Source: Prevotellaceae bacterium
GTDB taxonomy: Bacteria > Bacteroidota > Bacteroidia > Bacteroidales > Paludibacteraceae
Length of the DNA: 64,000 bases
Direction: 5' to 3'
Assembly: GCA_020636675.1 (NCBI GenBank)
Contig: JACJXK010000009.1
Location: forward strand, 1-64,000
Made by a program: the position numbers and the translations under genes
Notes under the pieces: model-generated
Told to the model about the DNA's origin: nothing
What the model saw: the letters and a program-made list of their open reading frames with translations, nothing else
Databases searched by the model: none
Shown here: in pieces, positions 54,925-63,828 of the stretch
How the letters are laid out: each line of letters begins with the position of its first letter
How positions within the stretch are numbered: position 1 is the first letter of the stretch

Positions 54925-56667
54925 ATGAAACGACTCCCTTATGGAATATCTGATTTTCGGAAAATCATCACCGAGAATTTTTACTTTGTGGACAAATCGG
55001 AGATCATTCCCGACTTGGAAAACATTGCCAACTTCATCTTCCTGCTCCGTCCGCGCCGCTTCGGCAAAAGCATCTTCAGCAACATGCTGGCGGAGTATTA
55101 CGACATCAACAACAAGGAGTGTTTCAACGAGCTGTTTGGTGACCTCTACATCGGTCAGCACCCCACCAAGGAGGCAAGCAGATACATGGTGCTGAAGTTC
55201 GACTTCTCCACTATTAAAAAGACTCTGGATGAACTGGAAAAAAGTTTTGACGAGCAATGTAAGATAGTCATTAAGGGATTCTTAGAAAAATATAAAGATT
55301 ATTTTAGTGAATCTGATCGAGAAGAGATTCTTAATTACAGATTCGTTAGCGTGATGATGCAGCGGATCAGTCTTTTGTCGCACCGTCAAAATATTCCTAT
55401 TTACCTCTTCATCGACGAATACGACAACTTTTCCAATACCATCCTTTCCATCCACGGAAAGGAGAAGTTCAAGGCCATCACGCACGGGACGGGCTTCTAC
55501 CGTGACTTCTTTCAGGTGTGCAAGCCGAGCTTCGACCGCATCTACCTCACGGGCGTGAGCCCCATCACATACGACGACTTGACCTCCGGCTTCAACATCG
55601 GCAAGAACATCTCGCAACTGTCTCCGTTCCATAAAATCATCGGATTCACGGAGGAAGAAGTGCGTGCGATGATTGAATATTACCGTGCCGAAGGTTGCAT
55701 CAAACGACCAACGGACGCAATCATCGAAGAGATGAAGCCGTGGTATGACAACTACTGCTTCTCCAAAAGATGCTATGGCAAGGAATCGCCGATGTATAAC
55801 AGCAATATGGTTCTGTTTTACATGAGTAACATCTTGCTGTGCGACCAGGCACCTGACGAGATGCTGGACCGCAACGTGGCGACGGACTTCCCGAAGCTGC
55901 GTATGCTGCTCGACGTGGAGGATCCGGCCGACCGCCAGCGACGCATCGACATCATCCGCCAGCTGGCCAACACGAACGAGACCACGGGCAACATCGTCAT
56001 CTCATTCCCTGCGGAGGAGTTGAAGAAGGCGGACAACTTCGTGAGCCTGCTTTTCTACTACGGTCTGCTGACCTTTGCGGGCGAGGACCGTTATGGAAGG
56101 ACTATACTTCGGGTGCCGAACAACACGATGCGCCAGATGTACCTCAATTATCTCTTGAACATAGCCGAGGACGAAGGTTTCCGTATCAATGACGAGCGCA
56201 TCGCATTGGACGATTCCATCGTCAGGATGGCGATAGACGGAGAGTGGAAAGATGCCGTGCTCTTGCTCGGCGAACTTTACTCCAAATACAGCAGCATACG
56301 CAACTCGATAGACCGCGAGGCGGACGTGCAGGGCTTTCTGCGCGCGCTGCTCTGCATCAACCAATATTATGCCGTGCGGCCGGAGGTGGAGCTGAACAAA
56401 GGCTTCTGCGACCTGCTCCTCTCGCCCAACGGAAGGGAGGACAACCGGGCTAAGTTCAGCTACCTCATCGAACTTAAATATGCCAAGGCCGACGCCTCCG
56501 ACGAGCAGATAGCGAAGATGGAAGCCGACGCGAAAGCGCAGCTCCTTCAATATACGGGAGATAAACAAATAGCTTCCGTCCTTTACGGCACGGAGCTGAG
56601 AGGCCTCTATTTCGTCTTCCGTGCGCACGAACTGGTGCGGTACGGCGAGGAAGAGGTGAAGTTGTGA
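54925..56667 (+). CDS. AAA-ATPase-like plus PD-(D/E)XK nuclease protein
   Basis: A 580-residue protein of the multicopy Bacteroidales family AAA-ATPase_like plus PDDEXK_9. N-terminal LPYGISDFRKI and FVDKSEIIPDLE with FIFLLRPRRFGKSIF as a P-loop variant, YLFIDEYDNF as Walker B, and a C-terminal nuclease-like part with FSYLIELKYAKAD carrying the E-x-K core. Much of the gene is GC-rich compared with its neighbours, but a patch (about 55240-55350) is strikingly AT-rich within it, suggesting recombination between divergent copies. Function is unknown; the family is thought to act in defence or mobile-element contexts. It sits between sprA and a DUF454 gene and looks like an insertion. Confidence 0.85.
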   Translation: MKRLPYGISDFRKIITENFYFVDKSEIIPDLENIANFIFLLRPRRFGKSIFSNMLAEYYDINNKECFNELFGDLYIGQHPTKEASRYMVLKFDFSTIKKTLDELEKSFDEQCKIVIKGFLEKYKDYFSESDREEILNYRFVSVMMQRISLLSHRQNIPIYLFIDEYDNFSNTILSIHGKEKFKAITHGTGFYRDFFQVCKPSFDRIYLTGVSPITYDDLTSGFNIGKNISQLSPFHKIIGFTEEEVRAMIEYYRAEGCIKRPTDAIIEEMKPWYDNYCFSKRCYGKESPMYNSNMVLFYMSNILLCDQAPDEMLDRNVATDFPKLRMLLDVEDPADRQRRIDIIRQLANTNETTGNIVISFPAEELKKADNFVSLLFYYGLLTFAGEDRYGRTILRVPNNTMRQMYLNYLLNIAEDEGFRINDERIALDDSIVRMAIDGEWKDAVLLLGELYSKYSSIRNSIDREADVQGFLRALLCINQYYAVRPEVELNKGFCDLLLSPNGREDNRAKFSYLIELKYAKADASDEQIAKMEADAKAQLLQYTGDKQIASVLYGTELRGLYFVFRAHELVRYGEEEVKL

Positions 56668-56798
56668 AAGGATAAAAACAGCTTGGTAAGCTCCAAAATA
56701 TCTTGTGTGGTGCTTTTCTGTCCAATCAGTCTAATCAATCTCTCAATCTTTTAATGATTACTAAATGATTTTAGCACTTGAAAAATCCTAATTTGTTC

Positions 56799-56806
56799 TA
56801 TTTTTG
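56799..56806 (+). promoter_or_regulatory. -7 box directly before the ybaN-like start
   Basis: TATTTTTG on the plus strand ends six bases before ATG 56812. With transcription starting five to seven bases after the box, the mRNA would be leaderless or nearly so. Confidence 0.5.
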
Positions 56807-56811
56807 TAGTG

Positions 56812-57189
56812 ATGAAAAAGACGTTATATATCGTATTGGGAACACTCTCTCTGCTATTGGGTACGTTGGGTATCTTCTTACCGGTCCTGCCAACAACGCC
56901 GTTCTATCTGCTTACGGCGTGGCTTTATATGAATAGTTCTAATCGTTTGTATGTAAGGGTGATGTCTAACCGCTATTTTGGAACGGTGGTCTACAATTAT
57001 CAGAAAAACAAAGCGGTATCAATGCGTACGAAGGTGGTGTCCGTTACGACACTGTGGCTCTCCATCTCTCTCTCCATCTATTTGGTGGAGCCTTTGTGGC
57101 TGCGTATTCTGCTATTCTCCATCGCTGTTGCGGTGACGGTTCATCTATGTAGACTGAAGACGTTGCGGTCGGAAACAAAATCTCGGTAA
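56812..57189 (+). CDS. DUF454/YbaN family inner-membrane protein
   Basis: A 125-residue protein with two or three transmembrane helices: GTLSLLLGTLGIFLPVLPTT (the YbaN signature, with the TPFYLLTAWLY continuation) and further hydrophobic stretches near residues 80-115. Cytosolic basic segments (NYQKNKAVSMRTK) fit the positive-inside rule. Function of the family is unknown. A GTG one codon earlier (56809) is possible. Confidence 0.9.
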   Translation: MKKTLYIVLGTLSLLLGTLGIFLPVLPTTPFYLLTAWLYMNSSNRLYVRVMSNRYFGTVVYNYQKNKAVSMRTKVVSVTTLWLSISLSIYLVEPLWLRILLFSIAVAVTVHLCRLKTLRSETKSR

Positions 57190-57217
57190 AGATAGTGTGG
57201 GTTTGACCATAAAAACT

Positions 57218-57225
57218 TAACTTTG
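57218..57225 (+). promoter_or_regulatory. -7 box for nrnA gene
   Basis: TAACTTTG on the plus strand, a TAnnTTTG match about 22 bases before the nrnA ATG. No convincing -33 element at the right distance. Confidence 0.5.
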
Positions 57226-57246
57226 CAATGCTAAAAAGAAGGCGAT

Positions 57247-58296
57247 ATGATAACTAAAATTATTGACGAGGAAAAAATCCAACAGGCTAAGAAGGAGATT
57301 CTTAATCATAACAACATAGTGATAGTGACACATGTTTCACCGGATGGTGACGCATTAGGAGCATCGTTGGGGCTGTACCAATTTCTGAATATCTTGGAGA
57401 AAAATGTGACGGTGATTGTGCCGAACGCATATCCCGATTTCCTGAAATGGATGTCTGGCAGTAAAGATATTCTGGTTTACCAAGATAAAAAGGCACAGGC
57501 AGACGAGGCTATCACTCGTGCAGAACTTATATTCGCACTCGATTTTAACACGTTGAACCGCATAGGAGATATGGCTACTGTAGTGGCCGACGCCAAGGCA
57601 AGGACGGTGCTTATCGACCATCATCTTGATCCGGGAGGTTTTGCCGATGTGGTGATTTCCTATCCGAAGATGTCGTCTACCTCGGAGATGATTTTCCGTC
57701 TGATCTGCCGTATGGGTTACTTCACCGACATGACGAAAGAGTGTGCCGAGTGTATCTATGTGGGTATGATGACGGATACGGGAGCTTTCTCCTATAACTC
57801 CAATAGCTCCGAAATTTATAGCATCATATCCGAGTTGATAAGAAAAGGCATAGACAAAGACGAAATTTATCGTAGGGTGTACAATAATTATTCGGCGGAT
57901 AGGTTTAGACTTATGGGATATATCTTAAGTGAGAAGATGAAGATATATCCGGAGTGTGGAACCGCATTGCTTACGCTCTCTAGCGCCGAGTTGAAAAGAT
58001 ATAACTTCAGAAAGGGAGATACGGAGGGTTTTGTGAACATTCCTCTCTCCATAAAGGGAATCATCTTCTCTGTGTTTATTAAGGAAGATACGGATAAGGT
58101 GAAGATCTCATTACGCTCGCAGGGCAATTTCCCGACGAATGAGTTTTCTGCTAAAGTCTTTGGCGGAGGCGGACATCTCAATGCTTCGGGTGGAGAGTCT
58201 TATGTCTCTTTGGAAGAGACTGTTAAAAAGTTTGAGTCGGCATTGCCCGAATATAAGGATCTTCTTGTCAGGGAATTGGATGAAAACAAGGAGTAA
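57247..58296 (+). CDS. nrnA: DHH phosphoesterase, NrnA-like oligoribonuclease/pAp phosphatase
   Basis: A 349-residue DHH/DHHA1 protein. Metal-site motifs: HVSPDGDALGAS, the FALDFNT strand, LIDHHLDP (the DHH), a MMTDTGAFSY segment, and the C-terminal DHHA1 GGGGHLNASGG. Members act as bifunctional oligoribonuclease and 3'-phosphoadenosine 5'-phosphate phosphatase. The stop overlaps the next gene by 17 bases, so a transcription unit with an FKBP-like lipoprotein begins here. Confidence 0.92.
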   Translation: MITKIIDEEKIQQAKKEILNHNNIVIVTHVSPDGDALGASLGLYQFLNILEKNVTVIVPNAYPDFLKWMSGSKDILVYQDKKAQADEAITRAELIFALDFNTLNRIGDMATVVADAKARTVLIDHHLDPGGFADVVISYPKMSSTSEMIFRLICRMGYFTDMTKECAECIYVGMMTDTGAFSYNSNSSEIYSIISELIRKGIDKDEIYRRVYNNYSADRFRLMGYILSEKMKIYPECGTALLTLSSAELKRYNFRKGDTEGFVNIPLSIKGIIFSVFIKEDTDKVKISLRSQGNFPTNEFSAKVFGGGGHLNASGGESYVSLEETVKKFESALPEYKDLLVRELDENKE

Positions 58297-58837
58297 AAAA
58301 AGAAGAAAGGAAGGTCGCGCTCTCTTCGTCGGTATGCTACTCCTTTTGGTGGGTATGTTCTCTTGTTCGGAAGATAGACCTCAGATTCCGGCTAATAAAC
58401 TGCCGAAATCGACCGTTGAGGAAGACTTGCTTGAGATGAACAAAGGGTTTGTCGAGATAGAGAAGTCGGACATCCGCCATTATGTCGACTCGTTGGGTCT
58501 GAAGATGGACAGTACAGGGACAGGGCTTCGCTACCATGTCACGAAGATGGGTAGTGGCGATACGGTGGCGGCCAATGCAACGGTGACAATACGTTATTCT
58601 GTCACCATGCTGGATGGCATGGGGTGTGATAATCTGCAGAATGTGACGAAGACCTTCACTTTGGGTTCTGGCGGGTCTATTAGGGGAATAGAAGAGGCGG
58701 TGTCTCTACTTTCCGTCTCCGGAGAAGGTGAGTTTATCATGCCTTCCTATTTGGCATACGGAGTGGCTGGATATAAGGACTGCGTGGCGCCGTGGAGTCC
58801 TATATTTTGTAAAATATATTTAATAGAAAGTAAGTAG
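58280..58837 (+). CDS. FKBP-like lipoprotein
   Basis: A 185-residue lipoprotein with lipobox ending FSC (about Cys27) after a basic N-terminus. The C-terminal 110 residues have an FKBP-type peptidyl-prolyl isomerase layout: TGLRYHVTKMGSGDTVAANA, YSVTMLDG, IRGIEEAVSLL, and a terminal PSYLAYGVAG then SPIFCKIYLI. Several active-site aromatic residues look altered, so isomerase activity is uncertain. It overlaps the nrnA end by 17 bases. In T9SS-containing bacteria related lipoproteins (GldI-like) assist folding in the envelope; that link is inference. Confidence 0.75.
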   Translation: MKTRSKKRRKEGRALFVGMLLLLVGMFSCSEDRPQIPANKLPKSTVEEDLLEMNKGFVEIEKSDIRHYVDSLGLKMDSTGTGLRYHVTKMGSGDTVAANATVTIRYSVTMLDGMGCDNLQNVTKTFTLGSGGSIRGIEEAVSLLSVSGEGEFIMPSYLAYGVAGYKDCVAPWSPIFCKIYLIESK

Positions 58838-58911
58838 GAATGGTGATTTGATTTCTATGTCTTATTTTTGGAGTTGAATTTTCCATTGTTTTAAACAAAT
58901 AAAGAATTTAT

Positions 58912-59490
58912 ATGTTCAGATACATCAAGTTTTCTTTGTTGACAATCATGCTTGCGCTGATGTCGTTCTCGTGTAGCAAATCGAAGAGTTATGCTGACTA
59001 TGTTAACGAAGAGAAATCGGCCATCGGCAATTATATAGATGCCAATAACATAGAGGTTGTGAACACGAAGCCGGAAGGTGATGGCGAATGGCTCACGGCA
59101 GATGGTAAGCCTATTTATTATAGGGATTCTTACGGGTTGTATTTCCATCAGATTTCCAAAGGTACGGGTACGCTGGCTCCTCTTACTGGTTATACGGCTT
59201 ATGTGCGCTATGTGGGTAAGGACTTGTATGGAACGGAATATTACAACCATACCTCCAAAAATTCGGCAGATCCGGCTTCTTTTACTATCTCTTCTAGTCC
59301 GTCGGGAAATCAGTACGGAGTGGGTTTCCAGATGGCGGTACGTTATATGAGGTCGGGCGGTCATTGTAAGGTCATCATCCCATTTACTATAGGTAACGGC
59401 ACTAATTACACGGTGTCGGGAGGTAAGGATTCTGATGTGTCGAATTATAGGCCGATGAGCTATGAGATATGGCTGGTCAATGTAGAATGA
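58912..59490 (+). CDS. DUF4827 lipoprotein
   Basis: A 192-residue lipoprotein with lipobox SFSC (Cys21), then the DUF4827 body with SYADYVNEEKSAIGNYIDAN and RDSYGLYFHQIS motifs and a fold that resembles degenerate FKBP domains. DUF4827 is confined to Bacteroidota; function unknown. It sits 75 bases after the FKBP-like lipoprotein, making two related lipoproteins in a row. Confidence 0.88.
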   Translation: MFRYIKFSLLTIMLALMSFSCSKSKSYADYVNEEKSAIGNYIDANNIEVVNTKPEGDGEWLTADGKPIYYRDSYGLYFHQISKGTGTLAPLTGYTAYVRYVGKDLYGTEYYNHTSKNSADPASFTISSSPSGNQYGVGFQMAVRYMRSGGHCKVIIPFTIGNGTNYTVSGGKDSDVSNYRPMSYEIWLVNVE

Positions 59491-59539
59491 TAAGAAAGTT
59501 TGAGGGCGGAGGGTTTCCTTTTGCTCTCTTTTTTATGAT

Positions 59540-60295
59540 ATGCTCAGTAAAAATAAAATAAGGCAGATTCAGTCTCTTTCCAAGAAAAAGGAGAGGGATG
59601 AGTCTTCTTTGTTTGTGGCAGAAGGCAATAAAATGGTCTCAGACCTCTTGCCTCTCTTCCATTGCCATACGTTGGTGGCCACGGAAGAGTTTTTGTCCCA
59701 ACACCATAGATGTGGGGCGGAAGAGGTGGTGGAGTCTTCTCGGGAAGAGATCAGAAAGGCTTCGTTGCTTTGCTCTCCGCAGTCGGCCATTGCCATTTTT
59801 TGCCAGAAAAAGGTTAATCTGGACGTCAATGCCCTGTCTGACGGATTGTCGTTGATGTTGGATACGGTTCAAGACCCTGGCAATCTGGGTACAATCATAC
59901 GTATTGCCGATTGGTTTGGCGTCAAAGATATCCTTTGTTCTCCGGAGACGGTAGATGTATATAATCCTAAGGTGGTTCAATCCACAATGGGTGCAATAGG
60001 ACGGGTGCGTGTACATTACGTAGATTTGTGTCGTCTTTTGGACGGGATGAACAGTGCGGTGCCTGTCTATGGAACATTCCTGGATGGCGACAATATCTAT
60101 GGGAAAGAGTTGTCGAAGAATGGCATCATCGTGATGGGAAACGAAGGCAACGGCATCTCTTCTGAAGTGGAACGACGAATAACGGAAAGGCTGTTCATCC
60201 CTTCTTTCCAGACGGGAGATAGTTGCTCGGAATCGCTCAATGTGGCGGTGGCTACGGCCATTGCGTGTTCTGAGTTCAGAAGAAGGATGATATAA
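59540..60295 (+). CDS. TrmH/SpoU family RNA 2'-O-methyltransferase
   Basis: A 251-residue SPOUT enzyme that 2'-O-methylates rRNA or tRNA with S-adenosylmethionine. The N-terminal substrate-recruitment region contains VAEGNKMVSDLL; the knot carries DPGNLGTIIRIADWFGV, VMGNEGNGISSE and SLNVAVATAIACSE. Substrate is not evident. Lies between the DUF4827 lipoprotein and the M23-like gene, with small gaps. Confidence 0.93.
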   Translation: MLSKNKIRQIQSLSKKKERDESSLFVAEGNKMVSDLLPLFHCHTLVATEEFLSQHHRCGAEEVVESSREEIRKASLLCSPQSAIAIFCQKKVNLDVNALSDGLSLMLDTVQDPGNLGTIIRIADWFGVKDILCSPETVDVYNPKVVQSTMGAIGRVRVHYVDLCRLLDGMNSAVPVYGTFLDGDNIYGKELSKNGIIVMGNEGNGISSEVERRITERLFIPSFQTGDSCSESLNVAVATAIACSEFRRRMI

Positions 60296-60358
60296 AAGAG
60301 TTGAAAGATGGCGGATCGGACGGTTGTCTGCCGCTTATATATTTATTGTGTTGGAATA

Positions 60359-61204
60359 ATGAAGAAAGGATCGTTTTACAAGAAGATACGTTTTAAATAT
60401 AAACTGTCGATACTGAATGAAAACACATTGGAGGAGATTTGGCACATTCGACTTTCCATGCTGAATGTTTTTTTGCTGACATTCTTCATCGCTGTGCTCT
60501 ATTTTTTCATCATCGCATATCTGATCATCAATACGCCGTTGAGGGGGTTCCTTCCCGGATATACGGAGAACATCAATCTGCGGAAACAGGTTTTGGTGGA
60601 TGCTGTCCAAGTGGATTCTCTGATGCAGGTGGTAGACAATCAAACCTCTTATGTGGACATGCTGCGCAAGGTGATGTCTGGCGATGTCTCCGTAGACACT
60701 TCGTCGAATATCAGGCTGCTTACCGACCAGGAAAGGGCTAAAATATCGCTTGAAGCGACCTCTGCCGAGTCGGATTACAAGGCTGAATATGAGAAGAGCC
60801 AGAAGGAAAATCCTACTACTTCGTCGGAAGATCCGGGGTCCTATTATCTGATGTCTACTCCGGTCATGGGAGTTGTCACTTCCAAATATGATCTTTCCTG
60901 CGGTAGAAATGGTATCGTGGTGATGGCCGAACGGAAATCCAGCGTACATGCCATCTTGGATGGGGTTGTGGTTTTTTCCGGTTATAGCACTGATAATTTC
61001 TATGCTATGCAGATTCAGCATGCTGACAATTTGATTTCTATATATAGAATAAGACAGCCGTTCCTGAAAAAGGTGGGCGATGATGTGCATGCGGGCGAAA
61101 TCCTGTCCACATTCTTGTCGGAAGGGAAAGATAAAGAGGTGAATTTTGAACTATGGAAGATGGGGAAACCGTTGAATCCGGAGTCGTTCATGTCGTTTAA
61201 GTGA
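60359..61204 (+). CDS. Degenerate M23/LytM peptidase-like protein
   Basis: A 281-residue membrane-anchored protein: cytosolic basic start, one transmembrane helix (about 36-58), a helical region, and a C-terminal LytM/M23 fold. The zinc site is gone: the usual H-x3-D becomes Arg183 and Val187 (GRNGIV), and the HxH of the last strand becomes Glu260-Val261-Asn262. The fold-marking FELWKMGKPLNPESFMSF ending remains. Such proteins, like EnvC and NlpD, often activate amidases instead of cutting. The frame is open 17 codons upstream, but ATG 60359 begins the basic N-terminus. dxr follows by 28 bases. Confidence 0.87.
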   Translation: MKKGSFYKKIRFKYKLSILNENTLEEIWHIRLSMLNVFLLTFFIAVLYFFIIAYLIINTPLRGFLPGYTENINLRKQVLVDAVQVDSLMQVVDNQTSYVDMLRKVMSGDVSVDTSSNIRLLTDQERAKISLEATSAESDYKAEYEKSQKENPTTSSEDPGSYYLMSTPVMGVVTSKYDLSCGRNGIVVMAERKSSVHAILDGVVVFSGYSTDNFYAMQIQHADNLISIYRIRQPFLKKVGDDVHAGEILSTFLSEGKDKEVNFELWKMGKPLNPESFMSFK

Positions 61205-61232
61205 AACGCATCATATAAAGAAAAAGATTGAG

Positions 61233-62381
61233 ATGAAGAAACAGATAGTCATATTGGGCTCTACTGGTTCTGTAGGAACCCAAGCGTTGGAAGTGATAGA
61301 AGAGCAGTCCGAATTGTTCGAGGTTTATGCCATTACCGCAAACAATAGTGCGGAGCTGTTGGTGAAGCAGGCAAGGAAGTTTAACCCTGAGGTGGTTGTG
61401 ATTGCCAACAAGGATAAATATCCGTTTGTGAAAGATGCGTTGCAGGACCTTCCCATCAAGGTATTTGCCGGAGCGGAGTCTGTCGCTGCGGTGGCGGAGA
61501 TGGAGCCGGTAGATATTGTACTTACTGCAATGGTGGGATATGCTGGGCTGTTGCCTACTATCCATGCATTGAAGGCGGGCAAGACGATTGCTTTGGCCAA
61601 TAAGGAGACGATGGTCGTGGCTGGAGATCTGGTGTGCGATTTGTCCGAGAAGTACAAGAGCGCAATTCTTCCCGTAGATTCCGAACATTCGGCCATATTC
61701 CAATGTTTAGCTGGCGAACTGAGCCCGATAGAGAAAATTATTCTGACGGCTTCTGGTGGGCCTTTCCGTGGTAAAGACCGCAGGTTTTTGGAGAATGTGA
61801 CGCCTGCGGATGCGTTGAGGCATCCGAATTGGAGCATGGGCGCGAAGATCACGATAGATTCGGCTTCCATGATGAACAAGGGTTTTGAGGTGATAGAAGC
61901 AAAGTGGCTATTTAATGTTCGTCCGGATCAGATAGTTCCGGTTGTTCATCCTCAGTCGCTCATCCATTCGATGGTGCAGTTTGAGGACGGATCCGTCAAG
62001 GCACAGATGGGCCTTCCGGATATGAAGTTGCCTATCCAATATGCGTTCACCTATCCGCAGAGGGTAAAGAACACTTGTCCCCGCATCGATTTCTATAAGT
62101 GCAAGGAGATTACTTTCGAGGATCCGGACATGAAGGTGTTCCGAAATCTGGGTTTTGCCTTCGAGGCGTTGGACAAGGGCGGCAATATGCCGTGCATACT
62201 CAATGCTGCCAATGAGGTGGTGGTCGAGGCTTTCCTTCGTGAACGTTTGGGCTTTTTACAGATGTCTGACGTCATTGAACAGACGATGCAAAAGGTGTCT
62301 TTCGTCAAAAAACCGTCTTATGAGGATTATGTCGCTACGGATGCGGATGCCCGCAAAGTGGCCGCATCTCTGATTTCCTGA
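61233..62381 (+). CDS. dxr: 1-deoxy-D-xylulose-5-phosphate reductoisomerase
   Basis: A 382-residue enzyme catalysing the first committed step of the MEP isoprenoid pathway, making 2-C-methylerythritol 4-phosphate. Landmarks: GSTGSVGTQALEVIEE (NADPH-binding), AMVGYAGLLPT, ALANKETMV, VDSEHSAIFQCL, LTASGGPFRG, and KITIDSASMMNKGFEVIEAK with metal ligands. Length standard. It lies in a run with an M23-like gene upstream and rseP 63 bases downstream. Confidence 0.96.
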   Translation: MKKQIVILGSTGSVGTQALEVIEEQSELFEVYAITANNSAELLVKQARKFNPEVVVIANKDKYPFVKDALQDLPIKVFAGAESVAAVAEMEPVDIVLTAMVGYAGLLPTIHALKAGKTIALANKETMVVAGDLVCDLSEKYKSAILPVDSEHSAIFQCLAGELSPIEKIILTASGGPFRGKDRRFLENVTPADALRHPNWSMGAKITIDSASMMNKGFEVIEAKWLFNVRPDQIVPVVHPQSLIHSMVQFEDGSVKAQMGLPDMKLPIQYAFTYPQRVKNTCPRIDFYKCKEITFEDPDMKVFRNLGFAFEALDKGGNMPCILNAANEVVVEAFLRERLGFLQMSDVIEQTMQKVSFVKKPSYEDYVATDADARKVAASLIS

Positions 62382-62444
62382 TCTTTTTTGGAACGGATGA
62401 TTTTTCTTTCTCTTTTTGTCTATAATTAAAATTGTTATAACCGT

Positions 62445-63770
62445 ATGCTTAGTTCCATACTGCAATTGATAGCTTCGTTGTCTATTCTGGTCATTGTCCA
62501 TGAATTTGGACATTTCATCATGGCCCGTCTTTTTAAAATCAGGGTGGAAAAGTTCTACCTTTTCTTTAATCCTTGGTTCTCTCTTTTCAAGTTCAAACCA
62601 AAGAAGAGCGATACGGAATATGGAATAGGATGGCTGCCATTGGGCGGTTATGTTAAGATTGCGGGCATGATAGATGAGTCCATGGATCGTGAGCAGATGG
62701 CAAAACCTGCCCAGCCATGGGAGTTCCGCTCGCATCCGGCGTGGCAACGTTTGCTTGTCATGGTGGCGGGTGTGGTCTTCAATTTCATTTTGGCTATAGG
62801 CATTTATGTCTTCATCTCTTTTCATTGGGGTGAGGATTATATCCCTTTGTATAAGGTATATACGGGAATGGAATATAGCTCGACCGCCAAATCGGTAGGC
62901 TTCCAAGACGGAGATGTGCTGTATGCGGCGGATGGAGAGGTGTTGGATCTCGGATTCGGAGAGGAGTCTATCCGTAAGATATTGGCGGCCAAAAAAATTT
63001 CTGTGTTGAGAGGCGCCGATACGGTGTCTGTCAATATGCCGGAAGATTTCATGAAACTTATGTTGCGAGATAAGAAGGGTTTCGCAAATTACAGAATGCC
63101 GTTCGTGGCAGATTCTGTAGTGGCAGGCTCGCCGGGTGCGGTGGCCGGGCTAAAAGATGGCGACCGCGTGCTTGCCATCAATGATACGACGGTGTTCCTT
63201 TCGGACTGTCTTAGATTCATCTCCTCGCATAAGAGCCAAGCCATGGATTTTGAAGTGTTGAGGGGTTCTGATACCTTGAATTTGATGGTTACTCCAAATG
63301 CAAACGGTAAAATTAATGTCTATATGAAGCCGTTGTCTTATTTCTTCCCTGTGGAGCATGTCAGTTATGGATTTTTAGAATCGGTGCCGGAGGGAATCTC
63401 CAAAGGAGTGAAGAAGTTGACGGGTTATGCGGGCGATATGCAGTATGTGTTTACGAAAGAGGGTGTGGAGAATATGGGCGGCTTTATAGCCATTATGGGT
63501 CTGTTCCCTTCTTCTTTCGATATGCAGTCTTTCTTGGAAGTTCTGGCGTTGCTCTCCGTTGTCTTGGCTTTCATGAACATATTGCCTATTCCGGGCTTGG
63601 ATGGTGGTCATGTGTTGTTCTTGCTCTATGAGGTGGTGTCCAGACGTAAGCCGAGCCAACGTTTTATGGAGGTGTCTCTCATGATTGGTATGGCCTTCGT
63701 TTTCTGCCTGATTATTTATGCCAATCTGAATGATGTGATAAAAATCGTCTTGTCGCATTTCTCAAATTAA
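62445..63770 (+). CDS. rseP: Site-2 protease RseP
   Basis: A 441-residue membrane zinc protease that cleaves within the membrane, classically anti-sigma factors. HEFGH active site (His19, Glu20, His23), the GWLPLGGYVKIAGM loop, a PDZ region with SPGAVAGLKDGDRVLAI, and the second zinc-ligand motif NILPIPGLDGGH in the third part of the protein, with transmembrane helices at both ends. Placed after dxr as in many bacteria. porW/sprE follows. Confidence 0.95.
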   Translation: MLSSILQLIASLSILVIVHEFGHFIMARLFKIRVEKFYLFFNPWFSLFKFKPKKSDTEYGIGWLPLGGYVKIAGMIDESMDREQMAKPAQPWEFRSHPAWQRLLVMVAGVVFNFILAIGIYVFISFHWGEDYIPLYKVYTGMEYSSTAKSVGFQDGDVLYAADGEVLDLGFGEESIRKILAAKKISVLRGADTVSVNMPEDFMKLMLRDKKGFANYRMPFVADSVVAGSPGAVAGLKDGDRVLAINDTTVFLSDCLRFISSHKSQAMDFEVLRGSDTLNLMVTPNANGKINVYMKPLSYFFPVEHVSYGFLESVPEGISKGVKKLTGYAGDMQYVFTKEGVENMGGFIAIMGLFPSSFDMQSFLEVLALLSVVLAFMNILPIPGLDGGHVLFLLYEVVSRRKPSQRFMEVSLMIGMAFVFCLIIYANLNDVIKIVLSHFSN

Positions 63771-63828
63771 AAGACTTGTGCAATTTTTTTAGTTAAAAAT
63801 AGTTCTATATAATAAAAGGAAGTAAGGT

